A stretch of 64,000 nucleotides of DNA, taken from assembly GCA_958296125.1 (NCBI GenBank), contig OY282444.1:1353176-1417175 (forward strand), written 5' to 3'. The position numbers and the translations under genes were made by a program. The notes beneath the pieces were generated by a model, which ran no database searches, was not told the DNA's origin, and saw only the letters and a list, made by a program, of their open reading frames with translations. The DNA comes from an uncultured Poribacteria bacterium (GTDB taxonomy: Bacteria > Poribacteria > WGA-4E > PCPOR2b). The stretch's first letter is position 1. Each line of letters begins with the position of its first letter. Shown one piece after another: positions 8,568 through 17,330 of this stretch.

Positions 8568-11500
8568 CTATGCAGTGCTCTCTTGAACTTGCAGATTTCG
8601 GCTTTTTAAGTGCCAGAGGTATATGATTGGACTGGCGATGAAAACAGAGGAATACGTCCCAACGATGACACCCACAATCAACGCCAATGCAAAGGTGTTG
8701 ATCTCTTGACCTGAAGCTGTTTGGAGGAAGATCACGAGAACAACAAACAGGGTTGTCAAAGAAGTCACCACGGTCCGGCTCAAGGACTGATTGATGCTTC
8801 TGTTGATAATTTCAGCAAAGTCGGTCCCTTTGAGCAACGTGCTGTTCTCACGAATGCGATCAAATACAACAATCGTATCGTTCAAGGAGTAACCGATAAT
8901 TGTCAGAAACGCGGCAACTGTCGGCAGGTTAATTTCCCTTACGAACACCGAAAAGACTCCCAAGGTAATCAGCACATCGTGAATCAGGGCAGCAATCGCA
9001 CCGACCGCGAAACGCAGTTCAAAACGCCACGAGATATAGAAAAGCAGGATAACAATCGACCAAATGACAGACCACAGCGCCGCCCATTTCAGGTCCTTGC
9101 CAACACTGGGTCCCACCTCATTCACACTCACAGCACGCGGCATCGCCTGCCAGTCTCCCTGCCCTTGCAGTAGCGCATCGGTGAGGATCTGTCCGACACT
9201 CGCTTGTATCTGTATCTGCGCTGCCTGTGTTAAATCTGACCCAATTTCGTTCGCGAGTACAAAGGTAATCGTGTCCCCTTCTTCCATAATTTCACGAATC
9301 TCGTTTCTTGACCGATGCTCTCCCTCGATCAACTGAATGGCATCACCGGGTTGGAACACATGTACTCTCTCCTCCGCGGGACTCACCTGAACGCTTGTCG
9401 CCATTGCATCCCCGGGATCGGCAGCCAACGGCACAACGACTCTCTGGCTTTCAAATTCCTCGCGATAGCCGATGTCAATTGATGCTTCCTGATTCGCCGC
9501 ATCCACCTGAACTTTTGCACGCTCATAGCCAAGTTGCGTCAGTTTGGCGGAGAGCTCCGGTTGGGTGACCGCGCGATTAAATTTGGCGTAGGTCTTGACC
9601 CCCCCCCGAAAGTCAATCCCAAAATTCGGTCCATTATGAACGATGAGCGAAACTACACCGATAATAATGAGGATTGCAGATACAAAAAATCCCATTCGAG
9701 CTCTGCTCAGAAAATTAACGGTTGTGTTCGCGATGACCTCCCGCCCGATACTTAATCTCTCGACGTTCCGATTCCCAAGCACCCAGCCGTAAATCTCTCG
9801 TGTGACAACGATGGCAGTAAACATGCTAGCAAAGATACCGATTCCCAATGTGATAGCAAACCCCTTGATGGGACCGGTGCCGAAATGGTAGAGCACCACT
9901 GCAACGGCTAACGTCGTTACGTTGGCATCAAGGATGGTCCAAAAGGCTTTCTGGTAGCCGGTCTGAATTGCAGACCGTACGACTTTGCCGGTGCGTAGCT
10001 CCTCACGGATACGCTCAAAAATAAGCACATTCGCATCCACTGCCATCCCGATGGTCAAAACAAATCCTGCGAGCCCCGGCAGCGTCAGAGCCGCACCAAA
10101 CCCGGCAAGTGCTCCCAGAATGATGAGCATATTAAATGCCAATGCAATAATCGCAACGATACCTGAAAATCGGTAGTAGATTAGCATGAAAATTAGGACG
10201 ACTCCCATGCCAATAATCGCAGCGCGAACGCCGTCATCAATTGCTTCTTGGCCAAGGGTTGGGCCAACGGTGCGCTCTTCTGCGATTTTGACACCGACAG
10301 GGAACGCCCCGGCTTTGAGGATGTTCGCCAGATATTGGGCTTCCTCAAAGGTAAAGTCGCCAGAAATTTGGGCATTCCCCCCAAGAATGGGTTCGTTGAT
10401 TCGCGGTGCCGATTGCACCTTGCCATCAAGCAGGATAGCTAAAAGCTCTCCGACATGGTTGGTGGTCAGTTCACCGAATTTCCGGCTGCCTTGGGAGTCA
10501 AAACCCATAGACACGACAATCTCGAAGCTGGTATTGCCTTGAGTTTCACGCGCACTCCTTATTCGATCACCGCTCAGTAAGACGGGACTCTGCACGACAT
10601 ACCAGCTATTCGCCAGAGAGGTTCCATCATCGTTGTGGTATCGGATTTCGGTGCCTTCGGGAATATCGTCGGGCGGTGGCGTATCCGCTGATCCGGACCA
10701 GGCAATCGCGCCGCCGGGACTTTTTTGGACCAGCTTAAATTCCAACCGTCCCATCGTTTTGACAATCTGAAGAGGTTTTGACGAGTCCTTTGCTCCGGGC
10801 AACTCTACGATGATTCGGGGGCGGTTGGCTTCGCGTCGAATCGACGGTTCGGCAACGCCGAACGCATCAATGCGGTTTCGTAGCACCACCATAACTTGGT
10901 CAATCGCTTGCTCACTGTATTGCTCCATGCCGGACTCATCCAAGCGAATCTGATAGATTACCTCTGTGTCAGTCCTATTAATCTCTTGGGGAGCATCAAA
11001 GAACTCTAACTCTTGAAGATTTTCCTGTGCTTTTTCGAGATATTCCACCTGTTCGCTTGGGTCCGAGAGCCGTTTCGGGATACCCACAACGACGTTCAAC
11101 GCATTTTTCTCAAAGACAGGTTCGGCCTCTCTACAGTGAATTTTATCTGCCCGCAATCGCTCAGGAATCGAGGACGCACGTCCCTGTAGCAATTCAATCT
11201 TTGACTCCTCAAGATCAACTTCGAGAACGAGGTGAACGCCGCCTCTAAGATCGAGACCGAGTTTCAAGCGATTATCCGGTATCAAGCGACGGACGATTGT
11301 CGGAATACTCCCATACAGATGTAGATTCTCCAAAACTCTTTCCAGATCGGCTCTGCTCTTTGGAGATGAGAAATTGACAAGGAAATCTCCTTCTTCCGTT
11401 GCATCAAATTGATAATCCACTACCGCCTCGAATCCATCAGCCTCCAACCTTCGCTCCAAAATTTCCTTGAGTTCCGTTGTTGCATCCTGAAAATTGATGC

Positions 11501-11705
11501 CCTCCGGGTATTCGACTTCTTGCAGACTCACCTTTAACGCATTCTCATCAGTTACTTCAAATTTGGGGAGTTTTTCTTGCATCCAGAGAGAGAGATTTCC
11601 GTATAGGGGATTGTAGAAGCTCTCCGGGGTCGGGATGAGGTACAATGCCGAAAATACGAGGACCGTAAGGATTAAAATTAATTTCCACACACTAACGCTG
11701 TACAT
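8568..11705 (-). CDS. secDF: Fused protein-export membrane protein SecDF
   Basis: A 1045-residue fusion of SecD (about 1-655) and SecF (about 665-1045), RND-type proteins that use the proton gradient to complete Sec-dependent export across the inner membrane. The SecD part has the N-terminal helix, GLDLRGGVHLVLEV and the LAFNMLIILGAL / GMAVDANVLIFERIREE helices. The SecF part has NFGIDFRGGVKTY and GYSLNDTIVVFDRIREN. The periplasmic P1 region carries the usual LPG-containing beta strands near IIVELPGAKD. The ATG at 11705 has AGGAG seven bases before it. It lies 25 bases after tRNA-Arg, so tRNA and secDF may be on one transcript. Confidence 0.95.
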   Translation of the reverse strand: MYSVSVWKLILILTVLVFSALYLIPTPESFYNPLYGNLSLWMQEKLPKFEVTDENALKVSLQEVEYPEGINFQDATTELKEILERRLEADGFEAVVDYQFDATEEGDFLVNFSSPKSRADLERVLENLHLYGSIPTIVRRLIPDNRLKLGLDLRGGVHLVLEVDLEESKIELLQGRASSIPERLRADKIHCREAEPVFEKNALNVVVGIPKRLSDPSEQVEYLEKAQENLQELEFFDAPQEINRTDTEVIYQIRLDESGMEQYSEQAIDQVMVVLRNRIDAFGVAEPSIRREANRPRIIVELPGAKDSSKPLQIVKTMGRLEFKLVQKSPGGAIAWSGSADTPPPDDIPEGTEIRYHNDDGTSLANSWYVVQSPVLLSGDRIRSARETQGNTSFEIVVSMGFDSQGSRKFGELTTNHVGELLAILLDGKVQSAPRINEPILGGNAQISGDFTFEEAQYLANILKAGAFPVGVKIAEERTVGPTLGQEAIDDGVRAAIIGMGVVLIFMLIYYRFSGIVAIIALAFNMLIILGALAGFGAALTLPGLAGFVLTIGMAVDANVLIFERIREELRTGKVVRSAIQTGYQKAFWTILDANVTTLAVAVVLYHFGTGPIKGFAITLGIGIFASMFTAIVVTREIYGWVLGNRNVERLSIGREVIANTTVNFLSRARMGFFVSAILIIIGVVSLIVHNGPNFGIDFRGGVKTYAKFNRAVTQPELSAKLTQLGYERAKVQVDAANQEASIDIGYREEFESQRVVVPLAADPGDAMATSVQVSPAEERVHVFQPGDAIQLIEGEHRSRNEIREIMEEGDTITFVLANEIGSDLTQAAQIQIQASVGQILTDALLQGQGDWQAMPRAVSVNEVGPSVGKDLKWAALWSVIWSIVILLFYISWRFELRFAVGAIAALIHDVLITLGVFSVFVREINLPTVAAFLTIIGYSLNDTIVVFDRIRENSTLLKGTDFAEIINRSINQSLSRTVVTSLTTLFVVLVIFLQTASGQEINTFALALIVGVIVGTYSSVFIASPIIYLWHLKSRNLQVQESTA

Positions 11706-11730
11706 TCATTTCTCCTAAAAAATAAAAAAA

Positions 11731-11806
11731 TGGTGCGCCTGGGAGGATTTGAACCCCCGACACGAGGCTTAGGAAGCCCCTGCTCTATCCCCTGAGCTAC
11801 AGGCGC
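11731..11806 (-). tRNA. tRNA-Arg, anticodon CCT
   Basis: A full cloverleaf on the minus strand: acceptor GCGCCTG/CAGGCGC, D arm GCTC/GAGC, anticodon stem GGGGC/GCCTC with loop TTCCTAA, and T arm GGGGG/CCTCC with loop TTCAAAT. The discriminator is A and the CCA end is encoded (11731-11733). The anticodon CCT is at 11771-11773 and reads AGG. The total is 76 bases. A T-rich run (T7AT6) follows the 3' end before the secDF ribosome site. Confidence 0.96.
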
Positions 11807-11847
11807 GTCTCCGCTAACAACAACCGAATAGTATAGCATATCAAGGG

Positions 11848-12363
11848 TCAAAATTCAATTAGAGAAAAAATATCGTGATCCTGGAATTTTTCGGATCCAT
11901 TGAGGAAGGTCAGTTCAATAAGGACTGCAATGCCGGTAACTTCGCTGCCAAGTTTCTCAACAAGGTTAATAGCAGCGGCGAGTGTCCCCCCTGTTGCAAT
12001 CACATCGTCGCAGATGAGGACACGGCTTCCTGGGGGAAAGGCATCCTGATGAATCGCGAGGCTATCAACCCCATACTCCAAGTCATAACTGGCTTCATGC
12101 GTAAGGTAGGGGAGTTTTCCACTCTTGCGGACGGGAACAAAGCCAACCCCCAAGCGATAGGCAAGTGCGCTGCCGAAAATAAAGCCGCGTGCATCAATTC
12201 CCACTATTACGTCAACATTTTTCGGTTCGTAGTGAGCTACCATGGTATCTATCGCATCGCGGAAGGCCTGCGAATCCTTGAGCAGCGGGGTAATATCCTT
12301 GAAGCTAATTCCCGGCTTTGGAAAATCAGGAATATCCCGAATAAATTTGGAAAAATCGGTCAT
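11848..12363 (-). CDS. apt: Adenine phosphoribosyltransferase
   Basis: Salvage enzyme making AMP from adenine and PRPP, 171 residues. It begins MTDFSKFIRDIPDFPKPGI, continues with the FKDITPLL motif typical of Apt, and has the PRPP-binding motif VLICDDVIATGGTL. I start at the ATG at 12363 rather than 23 codons upstream because this matches the family N-terminus and GGAG lies nine bases before it. It lies 37 bases after the sugar-isomerase-like gene, probably on the same transcript. Confidence 0.95.
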   Translation of the reverse strand: MTDFSKFIRDIPDFPKPGISFKDITPLLKDSQAFRDAIDTMVAHYEPKNVDVIVGIDARGFIFGSALAYRLGVGFVPVRKSGKLPYLTHEASYDLEYGVDSLAIHQDAFPPGSRVLICDDVIATGGTLAAAINLVEKLGSEVTGIAVLIELTFLNGSEKFQDHDIFSLIEF

Positions 12364-12400
12364 ACATTTACTCCAATCTGTAATAAAAAGAGAGACAGTT

Positions 12401-13246
12401 TTAACCCGCCGCTCTTGCCTCAAAATCCGCAAGCTGCGTCAAGTAATCATAGCTCTGCTGTGCGGCCTCCTCCGGCTCCATGATTTCGGTGAATGCCTGA
12501 TGCACCGTCACATAGCTGTCGTAACCAATCTCTGCCAACCCTTGAAACACAAGCGAAAAGTCAATCCCACCTGAATCCTGCAAGCGAATTGGATTATGTG
12601 GGACCTCCCCGCGAACCCACGTCTCGATACTCGACTTTCCATCAGGGCACCGGACATGGTTTTGGAGGTAAACGTTAAACAGATAAGGTGAAAACCGCTT
12701 GAGCGTTTCGACTGTGTAATCCTGTCCGCAGAGGTCTAGGTTCGCTGGCTCATAGATGATGCCGAAGTTGTGTCTCCCCACCCGCTTGAGCACATCAGTT
12801 GAGCCGTCCACCGTTTCAAACAGGCTGAGCGTATGCGACTGATGCGCCAATCGGATGCCCCGCTCGCGGGCTTCGTCCGATGCTCGTTTCGCCCAAATGA
12901 TGTCCTCCTCTTTTTTCATCGCAATCCGAATTAGATCGGCACCCAACAGGTCGGTCAGATCTAGATAAGGCGTGATGTTCCGCAGAGCATCGGGGCCCTG
13001 ATCGTTGTTGATCGGAATCGGAAAATCGCCTGTGACCATCGACACGGCTAGGTTGAGTTGGCGGGTTTTCTGGCGGATAGCGGTGATTTGCTGAAGTGGT
13101 GTCTGTATCCCCGCCTGCGACGCTCGCATGCAAACAGCGTAATAACCGAGCTGATCGGCGAGCGTGGCAATTTCGTCAAAAGATCGGAGGGTCTCTTCTT
13201 TGGATCCGGGTGCCTCTGCAACCCGAACCGAGAGTGAAAGTTTCAT
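12401..13246 (-). CDS. Sugar phosphate isomerase/epimerase-like TIM-barrel protein
   Basis: A 281-residue protein of the xylose-isomerase-like TIM-barrel superfamily (AP endonuclease 2 fold). Supporting features are the repeating strand-helix pattern, GADLIRIAMKKEEDII, RLAHQSHTLSLFETVDGS (metal-ligand type Glu/His region), FGIIYEPANLDLCG (Asp/Glu region), YLQNHVRCPDG and a late strand with IGYDSYVTVHQAF. Members convert sugars, keto acids or inosose compounds; the substrate cannot be inferred. I start at MKLSLSVRV (13246), since AAGGAG sits 12 bases upstream of it but directly abuts the earlier ATG. A second member of the superfamily is at 15193-15984. Confidence 0.8.
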   Translation of the reverse strand: MKLSLSVRVAEAPGSKEETLRSFDEIATLADQLGYYAVCMRASQAGIQTPLQQITAIRQKTRQLNLAVSMVTGDFPIPINNDQGPDALRNITPYLDLTDLLGADLIRIAMKKEEDIIWAKRASDEARERGIRLAHQSHTLSLFETVDGSTDVLKRVGRHNFGIIYEPANLDLCGQDYTVETLKRFSPYLFNVYLQNHVRCPDGKSSIETWVRGEVPHNPIRLQDSGGIDFSLVFQGLAEIGYDSYVTVHQAFTEIMEPEEAAQQSYDYLTQLADFEARAAG

Positions 13247-13282
13247 CTTTTGAAACATCTCCTTTTTAAGTTAAGTGCTGCT

Positions 13283-13810
13283 TCAGAAGTTGTATGGCAA
13301 TCCTCTCAATCGCATTCCAAATTCGTCGTAAGAACGCCTTCTGAGCATCTCCGGCATCCTGAGCTCTGGCAGTTTTATCTCTTCAAATGCAACACGCTGT
13401 TCAGGTGTCAGATCGGCTTTGATTTTGCGGATGAGCCCAGAAATCTCTTTGGCATATTCCCGCCGCTGCATGGTAAAACTTCTGAGTTTGATTCTCAGTT
13501 CATGCCCCTCAAGCCGAACCCCTCGGCCCAAGCGTCCCCCCTCATTTCGGCTCATCCGAGGTAAGCTGGCACGACTTTGGTAGCGGCGATATTCAGCCTC
13601 CACTTCATCTCTTTCAAACTCGTAATCCTCAACGATGTCGCGGATGAGCGCAATCTTGGGCTCAATGCTCTCCTGTTGTGCTTTCGACAGGTTAAGTGCG
13701 CTGCTGCTTTGGGGCAGATTAATCAGTTTAACCCCTCCGCCACAGCTAAGAAGTAGCAGACTGAGGATAAGCAATGCGATCCGTGTGCAGCGTGAAAACC
13801 CTTTTTTCAT
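13283..13810 (-). CDS. Spy/CpxP-like (LTxxQ) lipoprotein
   Basis: Exported lipoprotein of 175 residues. A signal peptide MKKGFSRCTRIALLILSLLL ends in a lipobox LLSC before a Gly triplet. The mature part is mostly charged helix with two LTxxQ-like elements, LSKAQQESIEPKI and LTPEQRVAFEEIK, which resemble the repeats of Spy/CpxP periplasmic chaperones. These proteins bind unfolded or stressed envelope proteins. The similarity is at motif level only, so the function is tentative. The start at 13810 is chosen because it gives a clean signal peptide; the longer reading frame adds 22 residues without an export signal. Confidence 0.65.
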   Translation of the reverse strand: MKKGFSRCTRIALLILSLLLLSCGGGVKLINLPQSSSALNLSKAQQESIEPKIALIRDIVEDYEFERDEVEAEYRRYQSRASLPRMSRNEGGRLGRGVRLEGHELRIKLRSFTMQRREYAKEISGLIRKIKADLTPEQRVAFEEIKLPELRMPEMLRRRSYDEFGMRLRGLPYNF

Positions 13811-13897
13811 TACATGAGGTGTTATTAAAACACGATATAACAATTCGACTCCTAAAGGAATAAGTGAGAATCCCAATCCTTTAGGTTTGGGAGTATG

Positions 13898-14899
13898 TCA
13901 AACACGGCAGTTATCTAGAAGGTCCTCATCGAGTTCAATTCCCAACCCCGGCGTATCGGGTACGGTTGCGTAACCATTTTCCATCTGGCCTGCCGGCGTG
14001 ACGAGGTCAAACGCTCGCAGGCAATTCAGCGTAATCGACGACATGGTGGCGTTGGGCATGGTGGCAGCGAGATGAATCAGATAGGTGGTCGTTATTCCCA
14101 TCCCGACAATCTGAATCCAGAGCGGCAAATGTGCAGACTCAGAAATAGCCGCTTCACGCTTGGCGTTTGCAGCGCGTGAGTCCGGGTAGGCAATGATGAA
14201 GGAGTCGTTCATACCCGCCTTGATCGCTTCAACGGGGTCGGGATTACCGAAGTGTATCGTAATTGGCATATCACAGCCGCGTTGAATCTCCAAGTATCCG
14301 TCGATATCGCTTTGGGGGATTGGCGTTTCAAACGCCTCAATGTTGTAGTCTCGAAGCTGCTTCGCCACCTCAATAGACCTCGCAGGTGTCTCAAATGAGT
14401 CGTTGGGGTCAATTCGCAGCTTGTAATCGGACGGAACAACTTCAGTGATTGCTTGCACCTGCTCGATGATATCATGCCATGGACGCGCCTTGATTTTGTG
14501 AAGTCGGTATCCGAGTGAATAGGCGCGTTTGGCTTCCTCCGCCCACTCTGCCGGCGGCATATCGATCGACCAGTATCCAATTGCCACTCTATCTTGAACC
14601 TTTTTGCCGATAAGTTGATGGGCCGGCACTCCAAGTGCTTTTCCCATGATGTCGTAGACCGCCTGCTGAAACGGTGTCGGCATCAGCCCGTTCACGAATT
14701 CAAACGGGTCCCTGCCGATGTACTGTTGAAATTCCTCGTTAGGCTGCCCTTCAGCTTCACCGATACCAACGATTCCCGCGTCAGTGTGGACCTTATAGAC
14801 GGTGTTCCCCTGGTACAGATTCCGATCGACCATCATTTCGTTGATGCCCTCATGATATGGCACCTTGACCGGTATCGCTTCGATTTGGGTAATCTTCAT
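13898..14899 (-). CDS. Enolase-superfamily (mandelate racemase/muconate lactonizing) enzyme
   Basis: A 333-residue enolase-superfamily enzyme, which would abstract a proton alpha to a carboxylate in a sugar acid or related compound. The N-terminal cap begins KITQIEAIPVKVPY. In the barrel the KxK motif is LHKIKARPW (Lys135, Lys137) and likely metal ligands are in LRIDPNDSFE (Asp164) and IEAFETPIP (Glu191). The third metal position, normally an acidic residue in a GE or GD motif, reads MPITIHFGNP with His216 instead, so catalysis may differ. The ATG at 14899 follows AGGAG. The substrate is unknown. Confidence 0.82.
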   Translation of the reverse strand: MKITQIEAIPVKVPYHEGINEMMVDRNLYQGNTVYKVHTDAGIVGIGEAEGQPNEEFQQYIGRDPFEFVNGLMPTPFQQAVYDIMGKALGVPAHQLIGKKVQDRVAIGYWSIDMPPAEWAEEAKRAYSLGYRLHKIKARPWHDIIEQVQAITEVVPSDYKLRIDPNDSFETPARSIEVAKQLRDYNIEAFETPIPQSDIDGYLEIQRGCDMPITIHFGNPDPVEAIKAGMNDSFIIAYPDSRAANAKREAAISESAHLPLWIQIVGMGITTTYLIHLAATMPNATMSSITLNCLRAFDLVTPAGQMENGYATVPDTPGLGIELDEDLLDNCRV

Positions 14900-14974
14900 T
14901 GCGTTATGTCTCCTCTCATGGTTTATCGATTTTGGCTCATGTCATAAGAAAGTGGAAAACCCCAAAAGCGTAAG

Positions 14975-15015
14975 ACGTGATGCGTGAAACGTGAAAACAA
15001 CTCGTTCATGGATTA
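14975..15015. repeat. Dispersed GTGAAACGTGA repeat
   Basis: ACGTGATGCGTGAAACGTGA continues into AAACAACTCGTTCATGGATTA. A very similar stretch is at 59029-59073 (GCGTGAAACGTGAAAACAAC, then TTGTTCATGGGCTCATTA), and shorter copies of GTGAAACGTGATGCG occur near 40486, 51122-51151 and 52813. It lies in the 293-base gap 14900-15192, which has no other feature I can support. Confidence 0.6.
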
Positions 15016-15192
15016 TTCTACATTTCTATCTCGTTGAGAATAATCGAGAGATACCTGACAGCTAAAGCGGTCAGCAAGACGCTCGCGGATCTGTATCATT
15101 TCTCTTGACCCTTACCCATCCCGTTAATTTACTCTAAATGCAGTTGCCACCCATCACCCCGCCAAGGCAATAGATGGCAACTTAGATTAGAC

Positions 15193-15984
15193 CTAATACC
15201 CCAACTGCTGGAGATATTCCCGATTCACTCTCATCCGATCTTGATCAGATCGATCTTCGATTTGACCGGGGCAGGCTGTTACCCAGCGATCATATCCAAT
15301 CTCTTCCAAGGTTTTCATAATTTTTGGAAAGTCCATCACGGTCCCACTACCGACATCAACCCAACTGACATCATAGGACTCGCCCTCGCCGCCGGAGTAG
15401 CTCGCATAGTCTTGGAGATGAACGTAGATTAACTGATCTTTGTAGCGTTTTATTGATTCGACAGGATCATACCCCCACAGCGCAGAGTGCGAGACATCTA
15501 TACACAGCTTGCACTTTCTGAGCAGACTCATATATTTCGCCCAATCTTCGATCGAGTCAATCGTCGTGTTAGTATGAATGTGGTAGCATATCTCCAGATC
15601 GTACTGTCCGGCGTATTCCGCCCATTCCTCCGAAACATCTGCCAGTGCGGCGATGTCGTCGTCATTGACAGGACGGTCTGGCGGTTTGCCCGCTCCCATG
15701 AACATGAAACAATCCGCACCGACTTCAGCGGCAAAGTCCATCCGTCGTTTGTTCATCTCCATCTGCTCCCAATCCTTGTCAATCGGGAGGCCCCGTGCAG
15801 TGACCACAACGACAGGCAAACCGACATTATCACAGACCTGTCGGACCCGCTTCGGCGTTCCTACCCAATCGAAGGATTGGCGCATCTCCCATCCATCCCA
15901 CCCAGCTTCCTTGAGTTCTACCAGAAGCGATTCGAGGTCAGGTGTCTGCCAACGTAACGTGCTATAACCAAGTTTGAAACCCAT
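15193..15984 (-). CDS. Sugar phosphate isomerase/epimerase-like TIM-barrel protein
   Basis: A 263-residue xylose-isomerase-like TIM-barrel protein. Typical elements are MGFKLGYSTLRWQTPDLESL at the N-terminus, LEICYHIHTNTTIDSIEDW (metal-ligand region with His residues), KLCIDVSHSALWGYDP (Asp/His ligand region), LIYVHLQDYA and WVDVGSGTVMDFPKIMKTL with a late EEIGYDRWVTACPG. This pattern is common in inosose dehydratase or 3-dehydroshikimate-dehydratase-like enzymes, but the exact substrate cannot be called. The ATG at 15984 has GGAGG ten bases upstream. It is separated from the enolase-family gene by a repeat-bearing gap, so the two need not be one operon. Confidence 0.82.
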   Translation of the reverse strand: MGFKLGYSTLRWQTPDLESLLVELKEAGWDGWEMRQSFDWVGTPKRVRQVCDNVGLPVVVVTARGLPIDKDWEQMEMNKRRMDFAAEVGADCFMFMGAGKPPDRPVNDDDIAALADVSEEWAEYAGQYDLEICYHIHTNTTIDSIEDWAKYMSLLRKCKLCIDVSHSALWGYDPVESIKRYKDQLIYVHLQDYASYSGGEGESYDVSWVDVGSGTVMDFPKIMKTLEEIGYDRWVTACPGQIEDRSDQDRMRVNREYLQQLGY

Positions 15985-16114
15985 AATCTAGCCTCCATAA
16001 TAAAATTTGCAAACGAGCAAATCGGCATGAGGGATTGGACCACTTGCCGTGGAAATCTCTACGTAACCGTTCAGATGAAGAGTCAATTTTTTTCACATAA
16101 TGGTTCTTAATAGG

Positions 16115-16257
16115 ATAGGACTTACGCACTTCAGTTTGTCCCGACTGGAGTTGCCCGATCTTATCGGGGCGGCAATAAATCGCCGAACTCCCCCCCTCTT
16201 ATCAGAGGGGTTGGGGGCCGGGGGTGAGCTTTGAGCGTTCAACTGCGTAAGTCCTAT
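16115..16257. mobile_element. MITE-like element with ATAGGACTTACGCA ends
   Basis: A 143-base non-coding element with perfect 14-base terminal inverted repeats, ATAGGACTTACGCA at 16115-16128 and TGCGTAAGTCCTAT at 16244-16257. Read as GGACTTACGCA bounded by TA on each side it fits Tc1/IS630-type target duplication. Inside are the palindrome CCCGATCTTATCGGG (16154-16168) and a C/G-rich inverted repeat. No transposase gene is present, so movement would need one elsewhere in the genome. Confidence 0.75.
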
Positions 16258-16357
16258 AGGAGCAAAAAAATTGGCTCTCGGATTGTATCTGGATACTGTT
16301 AATCAACCCCTCCGTCTTGGCTCTGAACAGCCGCTTTTTTAAGGTCCAGCGAAAAGA

Positions 16358-16385
16358 TTGACAAATCAACGAACAAGGGTATAAT
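16358..16385 (+). promoter_or_regulatory. Sigma-70 promoter of the D-aminopeptidase gene
   Basis: Consensus TTGACA (16358-16363), a 16-base spacer and TATAAT (16380-16385), giving a leader of about 130 bases to the ATG at 16521. Confidence 0.75.
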
Positions 16386-16520
16386 AGCCAACTGCACATT
16401 TACCGTAACGCCTTACACACTTGTAATCACCCAGCTCTCTTTGTGGGCTTTTCACGAATCTATTATGAAACAGATGCGGTCAGTTGTCAAGGAATTTCTG
16501 AAGATTAAAAGGAGGGTGAC

Positions 16521-17303
16521 ATGCGAATATTTATACTCGGTGACTTGGAAGGTGCCGCTGGTGTTGTCGACTTTCACCAGCAGACCTATAGTGATGCAAA
16601 ATACTATGAGCAAGCGAAACGACTCGCAACATTGGAGGTGAATGCGCTCGTTGAAGGCTTATTGGAAGGTGGGGCGCAGGAGGTCTGGTTTTTAGATGGT
16701 CACGGCCCAGGGGGAATCGATTATGAACTGATACACGCGGAGGTGCAGATGATCATTGGTCGACCAATTTTGGCACCTTGGGGGTTGGATGAATCGTTTG
16801 ACGCGTTTTTGCTTTACGGACATCACGCAATGGAAAATACAGAACGCGGTGTCCTCTGTCATAGCTGGAGTTCACGCACAATTGCCAACTGCTGGCTTAA
16901 CGGCGAAGTGATTGGGGAGATTGGGTTTAACGCCGCAATTGCAGGCTCATTCGGTATCCCAACGGTATTCATCAGTGGGGACGATACCGCCATTGCTGAA
17001 ACGCAGCGGTATGTGCCGAACATCGTGTCGGTCATGACGAAGAAGGGGATCTCGCAGACAAGCGCGCTGTCGCTCGCGCCCGTGAAAGCGAGAGAACTGT
17101 TGCAGGTCGGCGGAAAGATCGCAATGAAGAAAATTGGAGAAATTGAACCGTTTACTATCGATCCACCTTACGAATTTATCACAGAGATGCGGGAGGAAAA
17201 AGCGGTTGACACGAAGGCGAAACGGGCAGATGTTGAGCGGCTAGATTCTCATCGCTACAAAATTGCCGGTGACACACTCATCGAAATTGCACACCGCCGA
17301 TAG
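16521..17303 (+). CDS. dppA: M55 family D-aminopeptidase (DppA-like)
   Basis: Zinc-dependent peptidase of 260 residues, related to the Bacillus subtilis D-aminopeptidase DppA, which removes N-terminal D-amino acids and is thought to use peptidoglycan peptides as nutrient. The metal-site residues known from DppA are matched: Asp8 and Glu10 in ILGDLEGAAGVV, His61 in LDGHGPGG, a His in YGHHAMENTERG (101/102) and Glu133 in NGEVIGEIGFNA. A strong AAGGAGG precedes the ATG at 16521. It is transcribed alone from a consensus promoter and converges with the prenyltransferase gene. Members of the family also include lysine-sensing and unrelated hydrolases, so exact specificity is inferred. Confidence 0.88.
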   Translation: MRIFILGDLEGAAGVVDFHQQTYSDAKYYEQAKRLATLEVNALVEGLLEGGAQEVWFLDGHGPGGIDYELIHAEVQMIIGRPILAPWGLDESFDAFLLYGHHAMENTERGVLCHSWSSRTIANCWLNGEVIGEIGFNAAIAGSFGIPTVFISGDDTAIAETQRYVPNIVSVMTKKGISQTSALSLAPVKARELLQVGGKIAMKKIGEIEPFTIDPPYEFITEMREEKAVDTKAKRADVERLDSHRYKIAGDTLIEIAHRR

Positions 17304-17330
17304 TGCCCTTAACGCGGCAGCTCGCGTATC

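Larger units (their letters stand above)
15985..16520. other. Intergenic region with a MITE-like element and the D-aminopeptidase promoter
   Basis: This 536-base region between divergent genes holds the inverted-repeat element at 16115-16257 and the promoter at 16358-16385. I see no further gene; the short frames in it match nothing. Confidence 0.6.

Noticed and set aside
16202-16399. Minus-strand frame of 65 codons
   Set aside because: It lies in the MITE-like element and the promoter of the D-aminopeptidase gene.
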